Assembly: GCA_934621505.1 (NCBI GenBank)
Contig: CAKTUU010000002.1
Location: 73,334 to 137,333, forward strand
Source of the DNA: an uncultured Clostridia bacterium
GTDB taxonomy: Bacteria; Bacillota; Clostridia; Christensenellales; Aristaeellaceae
Length of the DNA stretch: 64,000 nucleotides
Reading direction: 5' to 3'
Positions 23,023 through 32,614 of this stretch are shown here, one piece after another; position 1 is the first letter of the stretch; every line of letters begins with the position of its first letter. A program made the translations under genes and the position numbers. The notes under the pieces are model-generated. The model was not told the DNA's origin, made no database searches, and saw nothing but the letters and a program-made list of their open reading frames with translations.

Positions 23023-23889
23023 GTGCAGGACGCTCAGGAATGGATTCAGCGGCTGAATCTTCACGGCAAGCCCCTCAGCAAGGGCCACCGCCGCATTGCT
23101 CAATATATCGCCGACCATTATGACAAGGCCGTATTCATGACTGCCAGCGCCCTTGGGGTGGAATGCGGCGTCAGCGAAAGCACCGTGGTGCGCTTTGCCA
23201 TGGCCATGGGGTACGAAGGCTACCCGGAGCTGCGGGAAGCGCTGGCAGGGCTGGTTCGCCAGCGCCTGACCAGCGAGCAGCGCTTTGCCATTGCCTCCGA
23301 AATCGACCAGCGGGAGCTTTTGTCCACGGTGCTGAAAAACGACGCCAACAACATTCGCAAAACGCTGGAGGGCCTGTCTCAGACGGACTTTGACAACGCC
23401 GTGACCCGGCTGTTAAACGCCCGGCGCATTTATGTGATGGGGCTGCGCTCCGCCGCGCCGCTGGCCCAGTTTTTTTACCATTACCTGCACCAGATTCTGG
23501 AGGAAGTGGTGCTGGTGCAAAACTCCATCGGCGATGTGTTTGAGGAGATTGCCCGCATCAACAATCAGGATGTGCTCATTGGCATCAGCTATCCCCGCTA
23601 TTCCGCCCGCACGCTGGAATGCATGCATTTTGCCCACCAGAACGGGGCGCAGGTCATCGCCATGACCGACAGCGAAATGTCGCCGCTGCATGACGCGGCG
23701 GATGTGTGCCTGTGCGCCTCTACCAACATGGCCAGCTTTGTGGACAGTCTGGCCGCGCCCCTGTCCCTGATTAACGCGCTGATTTTAAGCGTGGGCCTGC
23801 ACCGCCGGGACGAGCTGAACGAGCATTTCAAGCAGTTGGAGGGGATATGGAACGCCCACAGCGTCTATATCAACAAGGGAAATGAATAA
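23023..23889 (+). CDS. RpiR/MurR-family regulator (HTH_6 plus SIS domain)
   Basis: The 288-residue product has an N-terminal RpiR helix-turn-helix (about 15-85: LSKGHRRIAQYIADHYDKA, SALGVECGVSESTVVRFAMA) and a SIS sugar-phosphate-binding domain (about 125-260: IYVMGLRSAAPLAQFFYHYL, VLIGISYPRYSARTLE). Such proteins sense sugar phosphates and regulate carbohydrate or amino-sugar genes. Start is GTG 23023 after GGAAGGAAGG. It overlaps the next gene by 8 bp, and no sugar operon is next to it. Confidence 0.93.
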   Translation: MQDAQEWIQRLNLHGKPLSKGHRRIAQYIADHYDKAVFMTASALGVECGVSESTVVRFAMAMGYEGYPELREALAGLVRQRLTSEQRFAIASEIDQRELLSTVLKNDANNIRKTLEGLSQTDFDNAVTRLLNARRIYVMGLRSAAPLAQFFYHYLHQILEEVVLVQNSIGDVFEEIARINNQDVLIGISYPRYSARTLECMHFAHQNGAQVIAMTDSEMSPLHDAADVCLCASTNMASFVDSLAAPLSLINALILSVGLHRRDELNEHFKQLEGIWNAHSVYINKGNE

Positions 23890-25111
23890 CGTTGCCGTCA
23901 TCGGCGGCGGCGCGGCCGGGCTGATGGCCGCCTGCTCCGCGGCGCAGGCGGGGGCCCGGGTAACCCTGCTGGAGCGCAACGAAAAGCTGGGCAAAAAAAT
24001 CTACATTACCGGCAAGGGGCGGTGCAACGTTACCAACCTGTGCGACGCGGACGCCTTTCGCAAAAACGTGGTCAAAAACCCACGGTTTCTGTTCAGCGCC
24101 CTCAACGCCTTTCCTCCATCCGCGCTGATGGACTGGCTGGAAAGCCGGGGCTGTCCTCTGGTGGTGGAGCGGGGCAACCGGGTGTTTCCCCAAAGCCAGA
24201 AGGCCAGCGATATTACCCGCACCTTTGAAAAGGAACTGCGCCGTCTGGGGGTTACCATCCGGCTTAACAGCCGTGTGGCGCGCATTGACCTTAGGGACGG
24301 CCGAGCCTGCGGCGTAACCCTGGAAAGTGGCGAAGCCCTTGCCGCCGACGCGGTTCTTTTGTCCAGCGGCGGGCAAAGCTACCCCTCCACCGGCTCCACA
24401 GGTGACGGCTGGGGCTGGCTTTCGGCACTGGGCCATACGGTTTACCCCCCGTTGCCTTCTCTGGCCGGGCTCACCAGCGGCGCGGACTGGGTGCGCAGCT
24501 TGCAGGGCTTATCCCTGAAAAATGTAACCCTGTCCCTGCATAAGGGGAAAAAGAAGCTGTTCGGCGACCTGGGGGAATTGCTGTTTACCCACTTTGGGAT
24601 AAGCGGTCCCCTGGCCCTGACCGCGTCGGCCTATATCACCGAGCTGGACGAATTTGACCTGCGGCTGGACCTGAAGCCGGGTCTGACCCCGGACCAGCTG
24701 GAAAACCGCGTCCTGCGGGATGTGTCCGCCGCGCCCCGCAGGCAGCTGTCCACCCTGCTGGCGGGCCTGTTTCCAGCCCGGCTGGCGGAAACCATGGCGG
24801 TTTTGTGCGGCCTGGACCCGCAAAAGCCTGCGGGTATGCTGACCCGGGAGGAGCGCGCCCGTCTGCTGCAAAATACAAAAGCGCTGCCCCTTCCCATCGA
24901 CGGCGTGCGCGGCCTGGCCGAGGCTGTGGTGACCCGGGGCGGCGTCAGCGTAAAGGAAGTAAACCCGGCCACCATGGAAAGCAGGATCACCCCCGGCCTG
25001 TATATCGCCGGGGAAATGCTGGATGTGGACGCCCTTACGGGAGGGTTTAACCTGCAAATTGCCTTTTCCACGGGCCGGGCGGCCGGGCTGGCCGCCGCCT
25101 GTGAATCCTGA
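23882..25111 (+). CDS. HI0933-family FAD-dependent oxidoreductase (BaiN/RdsA-like)
   Basis: The 409-residue flavoprotein begins with a dinucleotide-binding AVIGGGAAGLMAACSAA motif and the family-specific KLGKKIYITGKGRCNVTN stretch, and ends with GLYIAGEMLDVDALTGGFNL. The family includes proteins of uncertain substrate, with some members proposed to act in bile-acid reduction. The substrate cannot be inferred here. It is translationally coupled to the RpiR gene. Confidence 0.93.
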   Translation: MNNVAVIGGGAAGLMAACSAAQAGARVTLLERNEKLGKKIYITGKGRCNVTNLCDADAFRKNVVKNPRFLFSALNAFPPSALMDWLESRGCPLVVERGNRVFPQSQKASDITRTFEKELRRLGVTIRLNSRVARIDLRDGRACGVTLESGEALAADAVLLSSGGQSYPSTGSTGDGWGWLSALGHTVYPPLPSLAGLTSGADWVRSLQGLSLKNVTLSLHKGKKKLFGDLGELLFTHFGISGPLALTASAYITELDEFDLRLDLKPGLTPDQLENRVLRDVSAAPRRQLSTLLAGLFPARLAETMAVLCGLDPQKPAGMLTREERARLLQNTKALPLPIDGVRGLAEAVVTRGGVSVKEVNPATMESRITPGLYIAGEMLDVDALTGGFNLQIAFSTGRAAGLAAACES

Positions 25112-25132
25112 TACGGTTTGGAGTTTTATGGT

Positions 25133-26122
25133 ATGCAATACATCGTCCTGGACCTGGAATGGAACCAACCCACCAGCTATCAAAGCGCCGCCTTTCGCAA
25201 GGTGGGCGACCGGCTTTTGTTTGAGGTGATCCAGTTTGGCGCGGCCAAATTAAACGACCGGCTGGAAATCACGGACAGCATTTCCATTCCCGTACATCCC
25301 ACCCACTATCTGACTATTCACCCCCGGGTAAAGCGCATGACCGGCCTGAGCAACGACGTGCTGGCCGACGCGCCGCAGTTTCCCGAGGCCATCGCCCGGT
25401 TTATGGACTGGTGCGGCGATGACTGCGTATTTTTGACCTGGGGCTGCGACGATGTAAGCGTATTGCAGCAGAACGTGGATTTTTTCGCTTCGCCTTACGT
25501 TTTGCCAAAAATGTACGACATTCAGCGCCTGTATGCCGACGCGGCGGGCAAAAGCGGCCAGACCGCGCTGAAAACCGCCATGGAGGCGCTGGGCGTGCAG
25601 GAGGACGAAAACCGTTCCTTCCACAACGCCATGCACGACGCTTACTACACCGCGCTGGTGCTGTGCAGGCTGCCGGAACCCCTGAAGGTGCTGAACTACC
25701 AGGAGCAGCCCCGCAAGCTGTGCCACAACGAGCGCCGCAGCCGCTTCCGCGTCACGGATATGGTGCCGTCGGTCAGCCAGGCCCTGGCCAGCGACGCGTT
25801 GACCGCTCCCAAATGCCCTGCCTGCGGCAAGGCCACCCGGCGGCAGACCGAATTGGTGCCCCAGGCTCCCGGCAAGTATGTGGCCCTGAGCAAATGTCCC
25901 CAGCATGGGCAGATGTTTGTGAAGGTGCGCTTTTCCCAACTGCCGGATGGGCAAAAGGGCATGCACCTGAGCGTGCTGCCCGCCAACCACCAGACCCGCG
26001 CCTATGTGCATACCAAGGAATTGCAGTACCTGTACAAGCGCAAGCGCGGCGACTACCAGAACGTGGATGTGGAGGACCTGTCCGACACGCTGCACACCAA
26101 CATGCCCTTTGAGGACGCTTGA
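25133..26122 (+). CDS. DEDD-type 3'-5' exonuclease with C-terminal zinc ribbon
   Basis: The 329-residue product starts with the exonuclease motif YIVLDLEWNQ (Asp and Glu metal ligands), has FLTWGCDDVSVL as the second motif and HNAMHDAYYTALVL with the conserved His-Asp as the third, so residues 1-185 form an RNase T/ERI-1-like domain. The C-terminal part contains CPAC (228-231) and CPQH (255-258), a likely zinc ribbon. I use the ATG at 25133 (GGAG 9 bp upstream); a TTG at 25118 is the alternative. It may trim RNA ends. Confidence 0.87.
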   Translation: MQYIVLDLEWNQPTSYQSAAFRKVGDRLLFEVIQFGAAKLNDRLEITDSISIPVHPTHYLTIHPRVKRMTGLSNDVLADAPQFPEAIARFMDWCGDDCVFLTWGCDDVSVLQQNVDFFASPYVLPKMYDIQRLYADAAGKSGQTALKTAMEALGVQEDENRSFHNAMHDAYYTALVLCRLPEPLKVLNYQEQPRKLCHNERRSRFRVTDMVPSVSQALASDALTAPKCPACGKATRRQTELVPQAPGKYVALSKCPQHGQMFVKVRFSQLPDGQKGMHLSVLPANHQTRAYVHTKELQYLYKRKRGDYQNVDVEDLSDTLHTNMPFEDA

Positions 26123-26141
26123 TGCCCCAGGAGGATTGACC

Positions 26142-27806
26142 ATGAAACAGATTCGCATTCAAACGCAGGAAGCCGCCGGTTTTTTTGATCCGGGCACAAC
26201 TGCCGGCGAAGCCGTGCGCGCGCTGCTGACCCCGGAGGCGGCCGGTCAGGTGCTGGGCGTTATGCGGGGCGGCAGCTGCGTAGAGCTGAACCAGCCCCTT
26301 TCCGAAAGCTGCGTACTGTCCCCTCTGACGTATCAGGACGAGGAGGGCCGCCGCATTTACGAGCGTTCCCTGCGGTTTTTGTTTCTGCTCAGCCTGAAGC
26401 GGCTGTATCCCGCCAAGCGGGCCCGCATGCTGCATTCGGTAGGGCATGGGCTGTATATCCGTCTGTCCGGCGATGATCTGACCCTGGAAATGGTTCAGGC
26501 CATCGAGGCGGACATGCGCGCCATGGCGGCCCGGAATCTGCCGTTTCAAAAGGAAAACTGGACCCGGGAGCAGGCCATCGCCTATTATGAAAAAGAGGGC
26601 TGGCAGGACCAGGCGGAGCTGATGCGCTACCGCCCCAAAAAGCAAATGACCATGTACCGGGTGGATTGCCTGTGCGAGTATTTTTACGGCGCCATGCTGC
26701 CCTCCACCGGGTATATCAGCGTTTTTCAACTGAAAATGCATTATCCCGGGGTGGTGCTGATGTCCCCGGACCCGGCCGATCCCACCCGGCCCGCGCCCTA
26801 TGTGTCCCGGGCCAAATTTCTGCGCGCCTTTTCCACCTCCCAGCAGTGGTGCGGCATTTTGGGGGCCAACAACGCCGCCGATGTGAACCGCATGATTCAG
26901 CAGGGCCGCATTCGGGAGTTTATCCGCGTGGCCGAGGCGCTTCACGACCGTTCCATGGCCGCCATCGCGGATGAAATTGTAAAGCGCGGCGCGCGCATTG
27001 TCATGATCTTTGGCCCTTCCTCCAGCGGCAAAACCACCTTTGCCAACCGGCTGGCGGTACACCTGCGGGTGGTGGGGCAGGTTCCCCACCTGATCAGCCT
27101 GGACGACTTTTACCGCAACCGGGACGAACTGCCCTTGGAAGCGGACGGCAAGCCCGACCTGGAAAGCGTTTCCGCTTTGGACGTGTCCTACCTGACCCAG
27201 TGCCTCAGCGGCCTGATGGCGGGGCAAACCATGCAAATGCCCAGCTTTGACTTTACCGTCAGCCGCCGCTCCCCCCACAGCACGCCGCTGACCCTTGGCC
27301 CGCGGGATCTGCTGCTGATGGAAGGCATTCACGGCATGAGCGACGCCATTACCTGCGAATTGCCGGAGCAGCTGACCTTCGGCGTTTACGTCAGCGCCCT
27401 GGGCTGCATCAACCTGGACGATCACAACCGCATCCGCACCACCGATGTGCGCCTGCTGCGGCGCATTGTGCGGGATATGCGTTTCCGCAACACCCCGCCC
27501 GCCGATACCATCGATATGTGGCCCAAGGTGCGCGCCGGAGAGGAAAAGTGGATTTTCCCCAACCAGGAAAAGGCGGATGTGATGTTTAACACATCCCTGC
27601 ACTACGAGCTGCCCGTGCTGAAAACCGTGGCCTACGAGCCGCTGCTGGCCATTCCCCAGAGCGCGCCCCAATACCTGGTGGCCCGCAGGCTGCTGAAGAT
27701 TCTGCACTTTTTTTTGCCGGTGGACGGCGCGGTTATGGACGAAATTCCGCCGCTTAGCATCCTGCGGGAATTTATCGGCGGCTGCGCGTTTTACGATACG
27801 CATTGA
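26142..27806 (+). CDS. Nucleoside (uridine-type) kinase with TGS/ThrRS-like N-terminal region
   Basis: The 554-residue product has an N-terminal ubiquitin-like TGS region (1-60), a ThrRS/AlaRS second-additional-like domain containing H98-x3-H102 (HSVGH), and a C-terminal P-loop kinase of the phosphoribulokinase/uridine kinase family with Walker A GPSSSGKTT (291-299) and ISLDDFYRNR. Homologues of this fused form are common in Clostridia and Thermotoga and phosphorylate nucleosides, but the substrate varies. CCAGGAGG precedes the ATG at 26142, 19 bp after the exonuclease stop. Confidence 0.92.
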   Translation: MKQIRIQTQEAAGFFDPGTTAGEAVRALLTPEAAGQVLGVMRGGSCVELNQPLSESCVLSPLTYQDEEGRRIYERSLRFLFLLSLKRLYPAKRARMLHSVGHGLYIRLSGDDLTLEMVQAIEADMRAMAARNLPFQKENWTREQAIAYYEKEGWQDQAELMRYRPKKQMTMYRVDCLCEYFYGAMLPSTGYISVFQLKMHYPGVVLMSPDPADPTRPAPYVSRAKFLRAFSTSQQWCGILGANNAADVNRMIQQGRIREFIRVAEALHDRSMAAIADEIVKRGARIVMIFGPSSSGKTTFANRLAVHLRVVGQVPHLISLDDFYRNRDELPLEADGKPDLESVSALDVSYLTQCLSGLMAGQTMQMPSFDFTVSRRSPHSTPLTLGPRDLLLMEGIHGMSDAITCELPEQLTFGVYVSALGCINLDDHNRIRTTDVRLLRRIVRDMRFRNTPPADTIDMWPKVRAGEEKWIFPNQEKADVMFNTSLHYELPVLKTVAYEPLLAIPQSAPQYLVARRLLKILHFFLPVDGAVMDEIPPLSILREFIGGCAFYDTH

Positions 27807-27869
27807 CAGAAGCCTCCCAAGCGTGTATATATATCACTTGATTTTACCCTGCCTGCGAATGAGGAAAGG

Positions 27870-29231
27870 ATGGTCCCTCCAATGGAAATTGTGGTTGCCG
27901 TCATCGAAGGGATTATGCAGCTGCTCAGCGCAATGATTTCCGTGCTGCTGGTCTTTCAGCTGTTTCTTAGCATCTTTGGATTCAAATGCAAAACCAAGGA
28001 TTATGAGGATCACGAGCCCCAGATGAAATTTCTGGTGCTGATTCCCGCCCATAACGAGGAAGCGGTGATCGCGGATATGATCAACAACCTCAATTCCATG
28101 GATTATCCCCGGGAATTGTATGACTTTTACATTCTTGCGGATAACTGTACCGACCGCACCGCCGAGGTGGCCCGCAGCATGGGGGCCAACGTGCTGCTGA
28201 GCCGCCGGGAAAGCCCGGACGAACCCACCGGCAAGCCCATTGTGCTGCAAAAGGCTCTGGAGACGCTGGACGGCTATCAGGACAAATACGACCTGGTCAT
28301 GTTTTTTGACGCGGATAACCTGATGGATTTGAACATGTTCCGGGAGGTCAACAGCCAGTACCTGAGCCATCAGGGCAAGGCGGACATCATCCAGTGCTAC
28401 CTGGGCTGTAAAAACAACAAGGGTCCGGTAGCCCTGTCCGATTACCTGTCCTACACCATCACCAACCGTTTTATGCAGTACGCCAAATACCGGCTGGGGC
28501 TGAACGCAGGCATCGGCGGCACGGGCTTTGCCGTGTCCGCGCCCTACCTGCATCAGCGCGGCGGATGGACCTCCATGTCCCTGACGGAGGATTTTGAATT
28601 GCAAATTGAGGCCACCTGCGAAGGACGCAAAATTTTGTGGAACAACCAGGTGCGTATTTACGATGAAAAGCCCACCCGGCTGAAGGCCTGCTTCCGTCAG
28701 CGCACCCGCTGGGCGCAGGGCCATTGGTATGTGGCCTTCAAAAACACCCCCCGGCTGTTCAGAGCCCTGTTTCAGGGTAAAATCAGCTTCTGGGAATTTT
28801 TGTCCACCCTTACCACCATGTATAACCTGATTCCCTTTGTATTTTTGCTGGCCGAGGCTCTGCTGGGGCTGCTTATGCAGGTTTTCGTGTGGACCGGTCT
28901 GGTCGCGCCGGGAGCGTCTATGGTATCCCTGAGCAGCTTTTACACCTTTAACGCCCCCGGCATCCTGCTGTTTGTGTATTCCCTGTTCTTTCTGTACTAT
29001 GTGGGCGACTGGATGGATAACCGCCGCCGCCCCCATTTGCTGGAGCTGCCCTGTCTGATCGTCAGCGTGCTGATTAACACCTTTGTCAGCGGCCTGACCC
29101 ATCTGCTGGGGCTGATGAAATTCCGCCAGCAAAGCAACTGGGTGAAAACCGATCACTCCATCAAGCGCAGCAGCAGTATCGCCGCCAAGCTGATTGATGA
29201 GGAAAAAGAAAAAGTTACCGCAAACATGTAA
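27870..29231 (+). CDS. Processive GT2 glycosyltransferase, membrane-bound
   Basis: The 453-residue product has an N-terminal transmembrane helix (about 10-35), a GT2 catalytic domain with LVLIPAHNEEAV, a metal-binding DAD in FFDADN, the TEDFEL acid motif and the QRTRWAQGHW motif typical of processive synthases, then three or four C-terminal helices (about 310-440). This layout is shared by cellulose, hyaluronan and poly-N-acetylglucosamine synthases. Product is unknown. ATG 27870 has GAGG upstream; ATG 27882 is an alternative. It is not linked to accessory export genes. Confidence 0.9.
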   Translation: MVPPMEIVVAVIEGIMQLLSAMISVLLVFQLFLSIFGFKCKTKDYEDHEPQMKFLVLIPAHNEEAVIADMINNLNSMDYPRELYDFYILADNCTDRTAEVARSMGANVLLSRRESPDEPTGKPIVLQKALETLDGYQDKYDLVMFFDADNLMDLNMFREVNSQYLSHQGKADIIQCYLGCKNNKGPVALSDYLSYTITNRFMQYAKYRLGLNAGIGGTGFAVSAPYLHQRGGWTSMSLTEDFELQIEATCEGRKILWNNQVRIYDEKPTRLKACFRQRTRWAQGHWYVAFKNTPRLFRALFQGKISFWEFLSTLTTMYNLIPFVFLLAEALLGLLMQVFVWTGLVAPGASMVSLSSFYTFNAPGILLFVYSLFFLYYVGDWMDNRRRPHLLELPCLIVSVLINTFVSGLTHLLGLMKFRQQSNWVKTDHSIKRSSSIAAKLIDEEKEKVTANM

Positions 29232-29280
29232 ACTTTCCGTAATATCTGCAATAATTTTGAAAATAAATTGTCAAAAACCC

Positions 29281-29310
29281 TTGCGCGGCGTCTGCAAAAT
29301 GTTGTATACT
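29281..29310 (+). promoter_or_regulatory. Probable promoter of the peptidoglycan-binding protein
   Basis: TTGCGC (29281-29286) and TATACT (29305-29310), 18-bp spacer, about 73 bp upstream of the start. Confidence 0.6.
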
Positions 29311-29382
29311 AAAAATGCCCAGCATATGGGAAATTTTACGAAGAACCGATCGCCCCAAAAGGCGAAGGTAAGGAGGATTTTT

Positions 29383-30180
29383 ATGCGTAACCAACGGCTT
29401 CTCCGCGCTTTGGCGTTTGCGCTGGCGATGGTTCTGTGCCTGACCGTATGCGCCGCCGCCATGGCGGGCGATTACCGCAAGCTGGTCTTTGGCGACCAGA
29501 ACGACGACGTGCGCGAACTGCAAAACGCCTTAAAGAAAAAGGGCTTCTATTCCGGCGCGGTGGACGGCACGTTTGGCGCGTCCACCAAAAAGGCCGTGGA
29601 GAAATTTCAGGCCTATGTGGGCATCACCGTGGACGGCAAAGCGGGCAACAAAACCCTGACCGCCCTGTATGAGGGCAAAAGCGCCCTGAACGGCGACGCC
29701 GACCGCGAAAAGCTGCACCAGGCGGACGTGGTGGTAAAAAATCCCCGCACGCTGTACTACGGCTGCACCGGTTCCCGGGTACGCCAGCTGCAGCGGGCCC
29801 TGCACAAGGCGGGCTGCTATAACGGCGCCTACGACGGCAAATACGGCGACCTGACCTATGAGGCTGTGAAGAAATATCAAACCCAGCGCGGCCTGCATGC
29901 CGATGGCATTGCCGGTACCAAAACCCTGAACAGTCTGTATAAAAAGACCAACATCAAGGTTGCCTCCGGCTTTATTCTGGATATTGGCAGCACCGGGCGG
30001 GAGGTAGACCGCATCAACAACCTGCTGCAGGCCTACGGCGCGGCAGGCGGCACCAGCTACACCGAGCAGACCAAGGAAGCGGTCAAGAACTGGCAGCAGG
30101 CAACCGGCAGGGATGTGACCGGCACCATCACCGAATCCCAGTACAATTCCCTGGTTTTGAACCAGAACAAAAACAAGTAA
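29383..30180 (+). CDS. Secreted peptidoglycan-binding repeat protein
   Basis: The 265-residue product has a signal peptide (1-28, ending AAAMAG) and PG_binding_1 modules at about 36-97 (DQNDDVRELQNALKKKGFY), 125-190 (GSRVRQLQRALHKAGCYNGA) and a weaker third at 205-260. No catalytic domain follows, so it probably acts as a wall-anchoring or structural protein. AAGGAGG precedes the ATG. It has its own promoter and terminator. Confidence 0.9.
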   Translation: MRNQRLLRALAFALAMVLCLTVCAAAMAGDYRKLVFGDQNDDVRELQNALKKKGFYSGAVDGTFGASTKKAVEKFQAYVGITVDGKAGNKTLTALYEGKSALNGDADREKLHQADVVVKNPRTLYYGCTGSRVRQLQRALHKAGCYNGAYDGKYGDLTYEAVKKYQTQRGLHADGIAGTKTLNSLYKKTNIKVASGFILDIGSTGREVDRINNLLQAYGAAGGTSYTEQTKEAVKNWQQATGRDVTGTITESQYNSLVLNQNKNK

Positions 30181-30188
30181 ACAAGTCC

Positions 30189-30220
30189 GCCCTCTTTCCC
30201 TTTTCGGAAAGAGGGCTTTT
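30189..30220 (+). terminator. Intrinsic terminator after the peptidoglycan-binding protein
   Basis: GCCCTCTTTCC and GGAAAGAGGGC form an 11-bp perfect stem, loop CTTTTC, followed by TTTT. Confidence 0.88.
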
Positions 30221-30307
30221 GATACCCAAAACCTGTCAAAAACGCCCATTTTAAAAGGATTTGGGCATTTGTCCCTCCCTTTCTGCATTATAATAGGTAG
30301 AAAGCCC

Positions 30308-30336
30308 TTTTCAAAAAGGCAAAAAAATGTTATACT
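30308..30336 (+). promoter_or_regulatory. Probable promoter of gyrB
   Basis: TTTTCA (30308-30313), 17-bp spacer, TATACT (30331-30336). It leaves a leader of about 85 nt that includes an ACCGCC...GGCGGT stem (about 30350-30380). Confidence 0.55.
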
Positions 30337-30428
30337 AAAGAGGGGTAAACCGCCCATTCGCTTAGGCGTCTTGCGGCGGTTTTCCTGGTTTGTACAATCG
30401 GCGTTTTACGCTAAAGGAGTGGAATTTG

Positions 30429-32420
30429 GTGACCGATCAAAACCCTGAAATGCAGCCGGAAATTACCGATATCAACAACAGCGCCACCGCCGTGGACAAG
30501 GATCTATACGACGAGACGCAAATTCAGGTGCTGGAAGGGCTTGAGGCTGTGCGCAAGCGCCCCGGCATGTATATCGGCTCCACCGATTTTCGCGGCCTGC
30601 ATCACTGCGTTTATGAAATTGTGGACAACGCCATTGACGAGGCGCTGGCCGGTTACTGTACCGAAATCAACGTTTTTCTGCATAAGGACGGCAGCTGCGA
30701 GGTGCGGGATAACGGCCGCGGCTTTCCGGTAGGCATTCATCCCAAGCTGCACCGTCCCGCCGTGGAGGTGTGCCTGACCGTGCTGCACGCCGGCGGCAAA
30801 TTCGGCGGCGAGGGCTACAAGGTATCCGGCGGTCTGCACGGCGTAGGCGCCAGCGTGGTAAACGCCCTGAGCCGCCGCCTGAAGGTAACCGTCTATCAGG
30901 ACGGGAAAGTTTATCAGCAGGAATATTCCCGGGGCAAGGTGCTGTACGACCTGAAGGTGGTGGGCGAAACCGACCGCACCGGCACCACCATCCAGTTCTG
31001 GCCCGACAGCCGCAGCGAGGATAACCCGGACGGCGTGTTTGAAACCGGCGATTTTCAGTTTAATATTCTGAAAGTCCGTCTGCGGGAAATGGCCTTTTTG
31101 AACAAGGGCATCCGCATTACCCTGACGGACGAGCGCACCGACCCCGCCACCGAGCGGATTTACCACTACGAGGGCGGCATCATTGAATTTGTCAAATACC
31201 TGAACAAAAACAAAGAGGTTCTTTTTGAGGAACCCATTTACATGGAGGGCGTCATTAAGGGCACCAGCGTGGAAGTGGCCCTGCAATACAACGACACCTA
31301 TCAGGAAAATATCTATACCTTCGCCAACAACATTCACACCCCGGAGGGCGGCACCCATCTGACCGGCTTCTCTACCGCCCTGACCCGGGCCATTAACGAA
31401 TACGGCCGTCAGTTCGGTTTCCTGAAGGCCTCTGACAGCAACCTGAAAAGCGAGGACGTGCGGGAAAGCCTGGCCGCCATTGTCAGCGTCAAGCTGGTGG
31501 AGCCCCAGTTTGAGGGCCAGACCAAGAGCAAGCTGGGCAACAGCGAGGTGCGCGGCATTGTGGATGGTCTGGTGTACAACAAGCTGTCCACCTATTTGGG
31601 TGAAAACCCCGCTACCGCCCGCATTATTCTGGAGCGCTGCGTAGGCGCCGCCCGCGCTCGTGAGGCCGCCCGCAAGGCCCGTGAGCTGACCCGCCGCAAA
31701 ACCGTGCTGGAAAGTGCCAGCCTGCCCGGCAAGCTGGCCGACTGCACCGAGCGGGATCCTGAAAAGTGTGAAATCTTCCTGGTGGAGGGCGACAGCGCCG
31801 GCGGCAGCGCCAAGACGGGCCGCGACCGTTTCTTCCAGGCCATTTTGCCCCTGCGCGGCAAAATCCTGAATGTGGAAAAGGTGCGCATCGACCGCGCCCT
31901 GTCCAATAATGAAATCAAGGCCATGATTACCGCCTTTGGCTGCGGCTACGGCGATGAGTTTAACATTGACAAGCTGCGCTATCACCGCATCGTCTGCATG
32001 ACCGACGCCGATGTGGACGGCGCGCATATCCGTATTTTGATGCTTACCTTCTTCTACCGCTACATGCGGCCCCTGATTGAAAAAGGCTATGTGTACATCG
32101 CCATGCCGCCTCTGTACAAGGTGACCAAGGCCAAGAAGGAATACTATGTCTACGACGACGCGGAACTGGAAAAGCTGCTGCAGGAAATCGGCCGTGACCC
32201 CAAGCCGGACATTCAGCGCTACAAAGGTCTGGGCGAAATGAGCAGCGAACAGCTATGGCAAACCACCATGAACCCGGAAACCCGCACCATGATGCAGGTA
32301 ACCGTGGAGGACGCCATGGCCGCCGACGAAATGATGAGCCTGCTGATGGGCGACAAGGTAGAACCCCGCAAGGAGTTTATTGAGGACAACGCCAAGCTGG
32401 TTACGGACCTGGATATTTAG
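30429..32420 (+). CDS. gyrB: DNA gyrase subunit B
   Basis: The 663-residue product has the GHKL ATPase domain (VDNAIDEALAGYC, VRDNGRGFPVG, GGLHGVGASVVN), the transducer, and the TOPRIM domain with VEGDSAGGSAKTGRDR and MTDADVDGAHIR, and ends with the standard GyrB tail (FIEDNAKLVTDLDI). It supplies ATP-driven strand capture for negative supercoiling. Start is GTG 30429 with AAAGGAG 9 bp upstream. recF and dnaN, the common neighbours, are absent. Confidence 0.98.
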   Translation: MTDQNPEMQPEITDINNSATAVDKDLYDETQIQVLEGLEAVRKRPGMYIGSTDFRGLHHCVYEIVDNAIDEALAGYCTEINVFLHKDGSCEVRDNGRGFPVGIHPKLHRPAVEVCLTVLHAGGKFGGEGYKVSGGLHGVGASVVNALSRRLKVTVYQDGKVYQQEYSRGKVLYDLKVVGETDRTGTTIQFWPDSRSEDNPDGVFETGDFQFNILKVRLREMAFLNKGIRITLTDERTDPATERIYHYEGGIIEFVKYLNKNKEVLFEEPIYMEGVIKGTSVEVALQYNDTYQENIYTFANNIHTPEGGTHLTGFSTALTRAINEYGRQFGFLKASDSNLKSEDVRESLAAIVSVKLVEPQFEGQTKSKLGNSEVRGIVDGLVYNKLSTYLGENPATARIILERCVGAARAREAARKARELTRRKTVLESASLPGKLADCTERDPEKCEIFLVEGDSAGGSAKTGRDRFFQAILPLRGKILNVEKVRIDRALSNNEIKAMITAFGCGYGDEFNIDKLRYHRIVCMTDADVDGAHIRILMLTFFYRYMRPLIEKGYVYIAMPPLYKVTKAKKEYYVYDDAELEKLLQEIGRDPKPDIQRYKGLGEMSSEQLWQTTMNPETRTMMQVTVEDAMAADEMMSLLMGDKVEPRKEFIEDNAKLVTDLDI

Positions 32421-32428
32421 CCGCTTTC

Positions 32429-32614
32429 GTGGGGCTCTGCCCCACACCCCGGCAGGGGCATCATGCCCCTGCACCCCGCATGTTGCCCCACTTTATTCTC
32501 CGTATTTTATCTTTCCCCGCGCGGAACCCCCTTTTCATTACCACCCACCCCAATCGCGACCCGGGACCAGGGCTTTCAGCCCTGGACAGGGGTGCAGGGG
32601 GTGAATCCCCCTGC
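32429..32614. repeat. Four perfect hairpins in the gyrB-gyrA spacer
   Basis: The 216-bp spacer holds GTGGGGC/GCCCCAC (32429-32445), GCAGGGGCAT/ATGCCCCTGC (32452-32472), CCAGGGCT/AGCCCTGG (32567-32585) and GCAGGGGG/CCCCCTGC (32594-32614). The first part (GGGGC...GCCCC then CCCCGGCAGG) closely resembles 1138-1181 in the pheT-YkuD insert and the start of the spacer at 46987, so it belongs to an interspersed GC-rich repeat family. No U-tract follows, so these are not standard terminators. Confidence 0.75.

Noticed and set aside
25773..27803. A 676-codon minus-strand frame
   Set aside because: It is antisense to the TGS-type kinase and exonuclease genes, with the same His/Gly/Ala-rich shadow composition.
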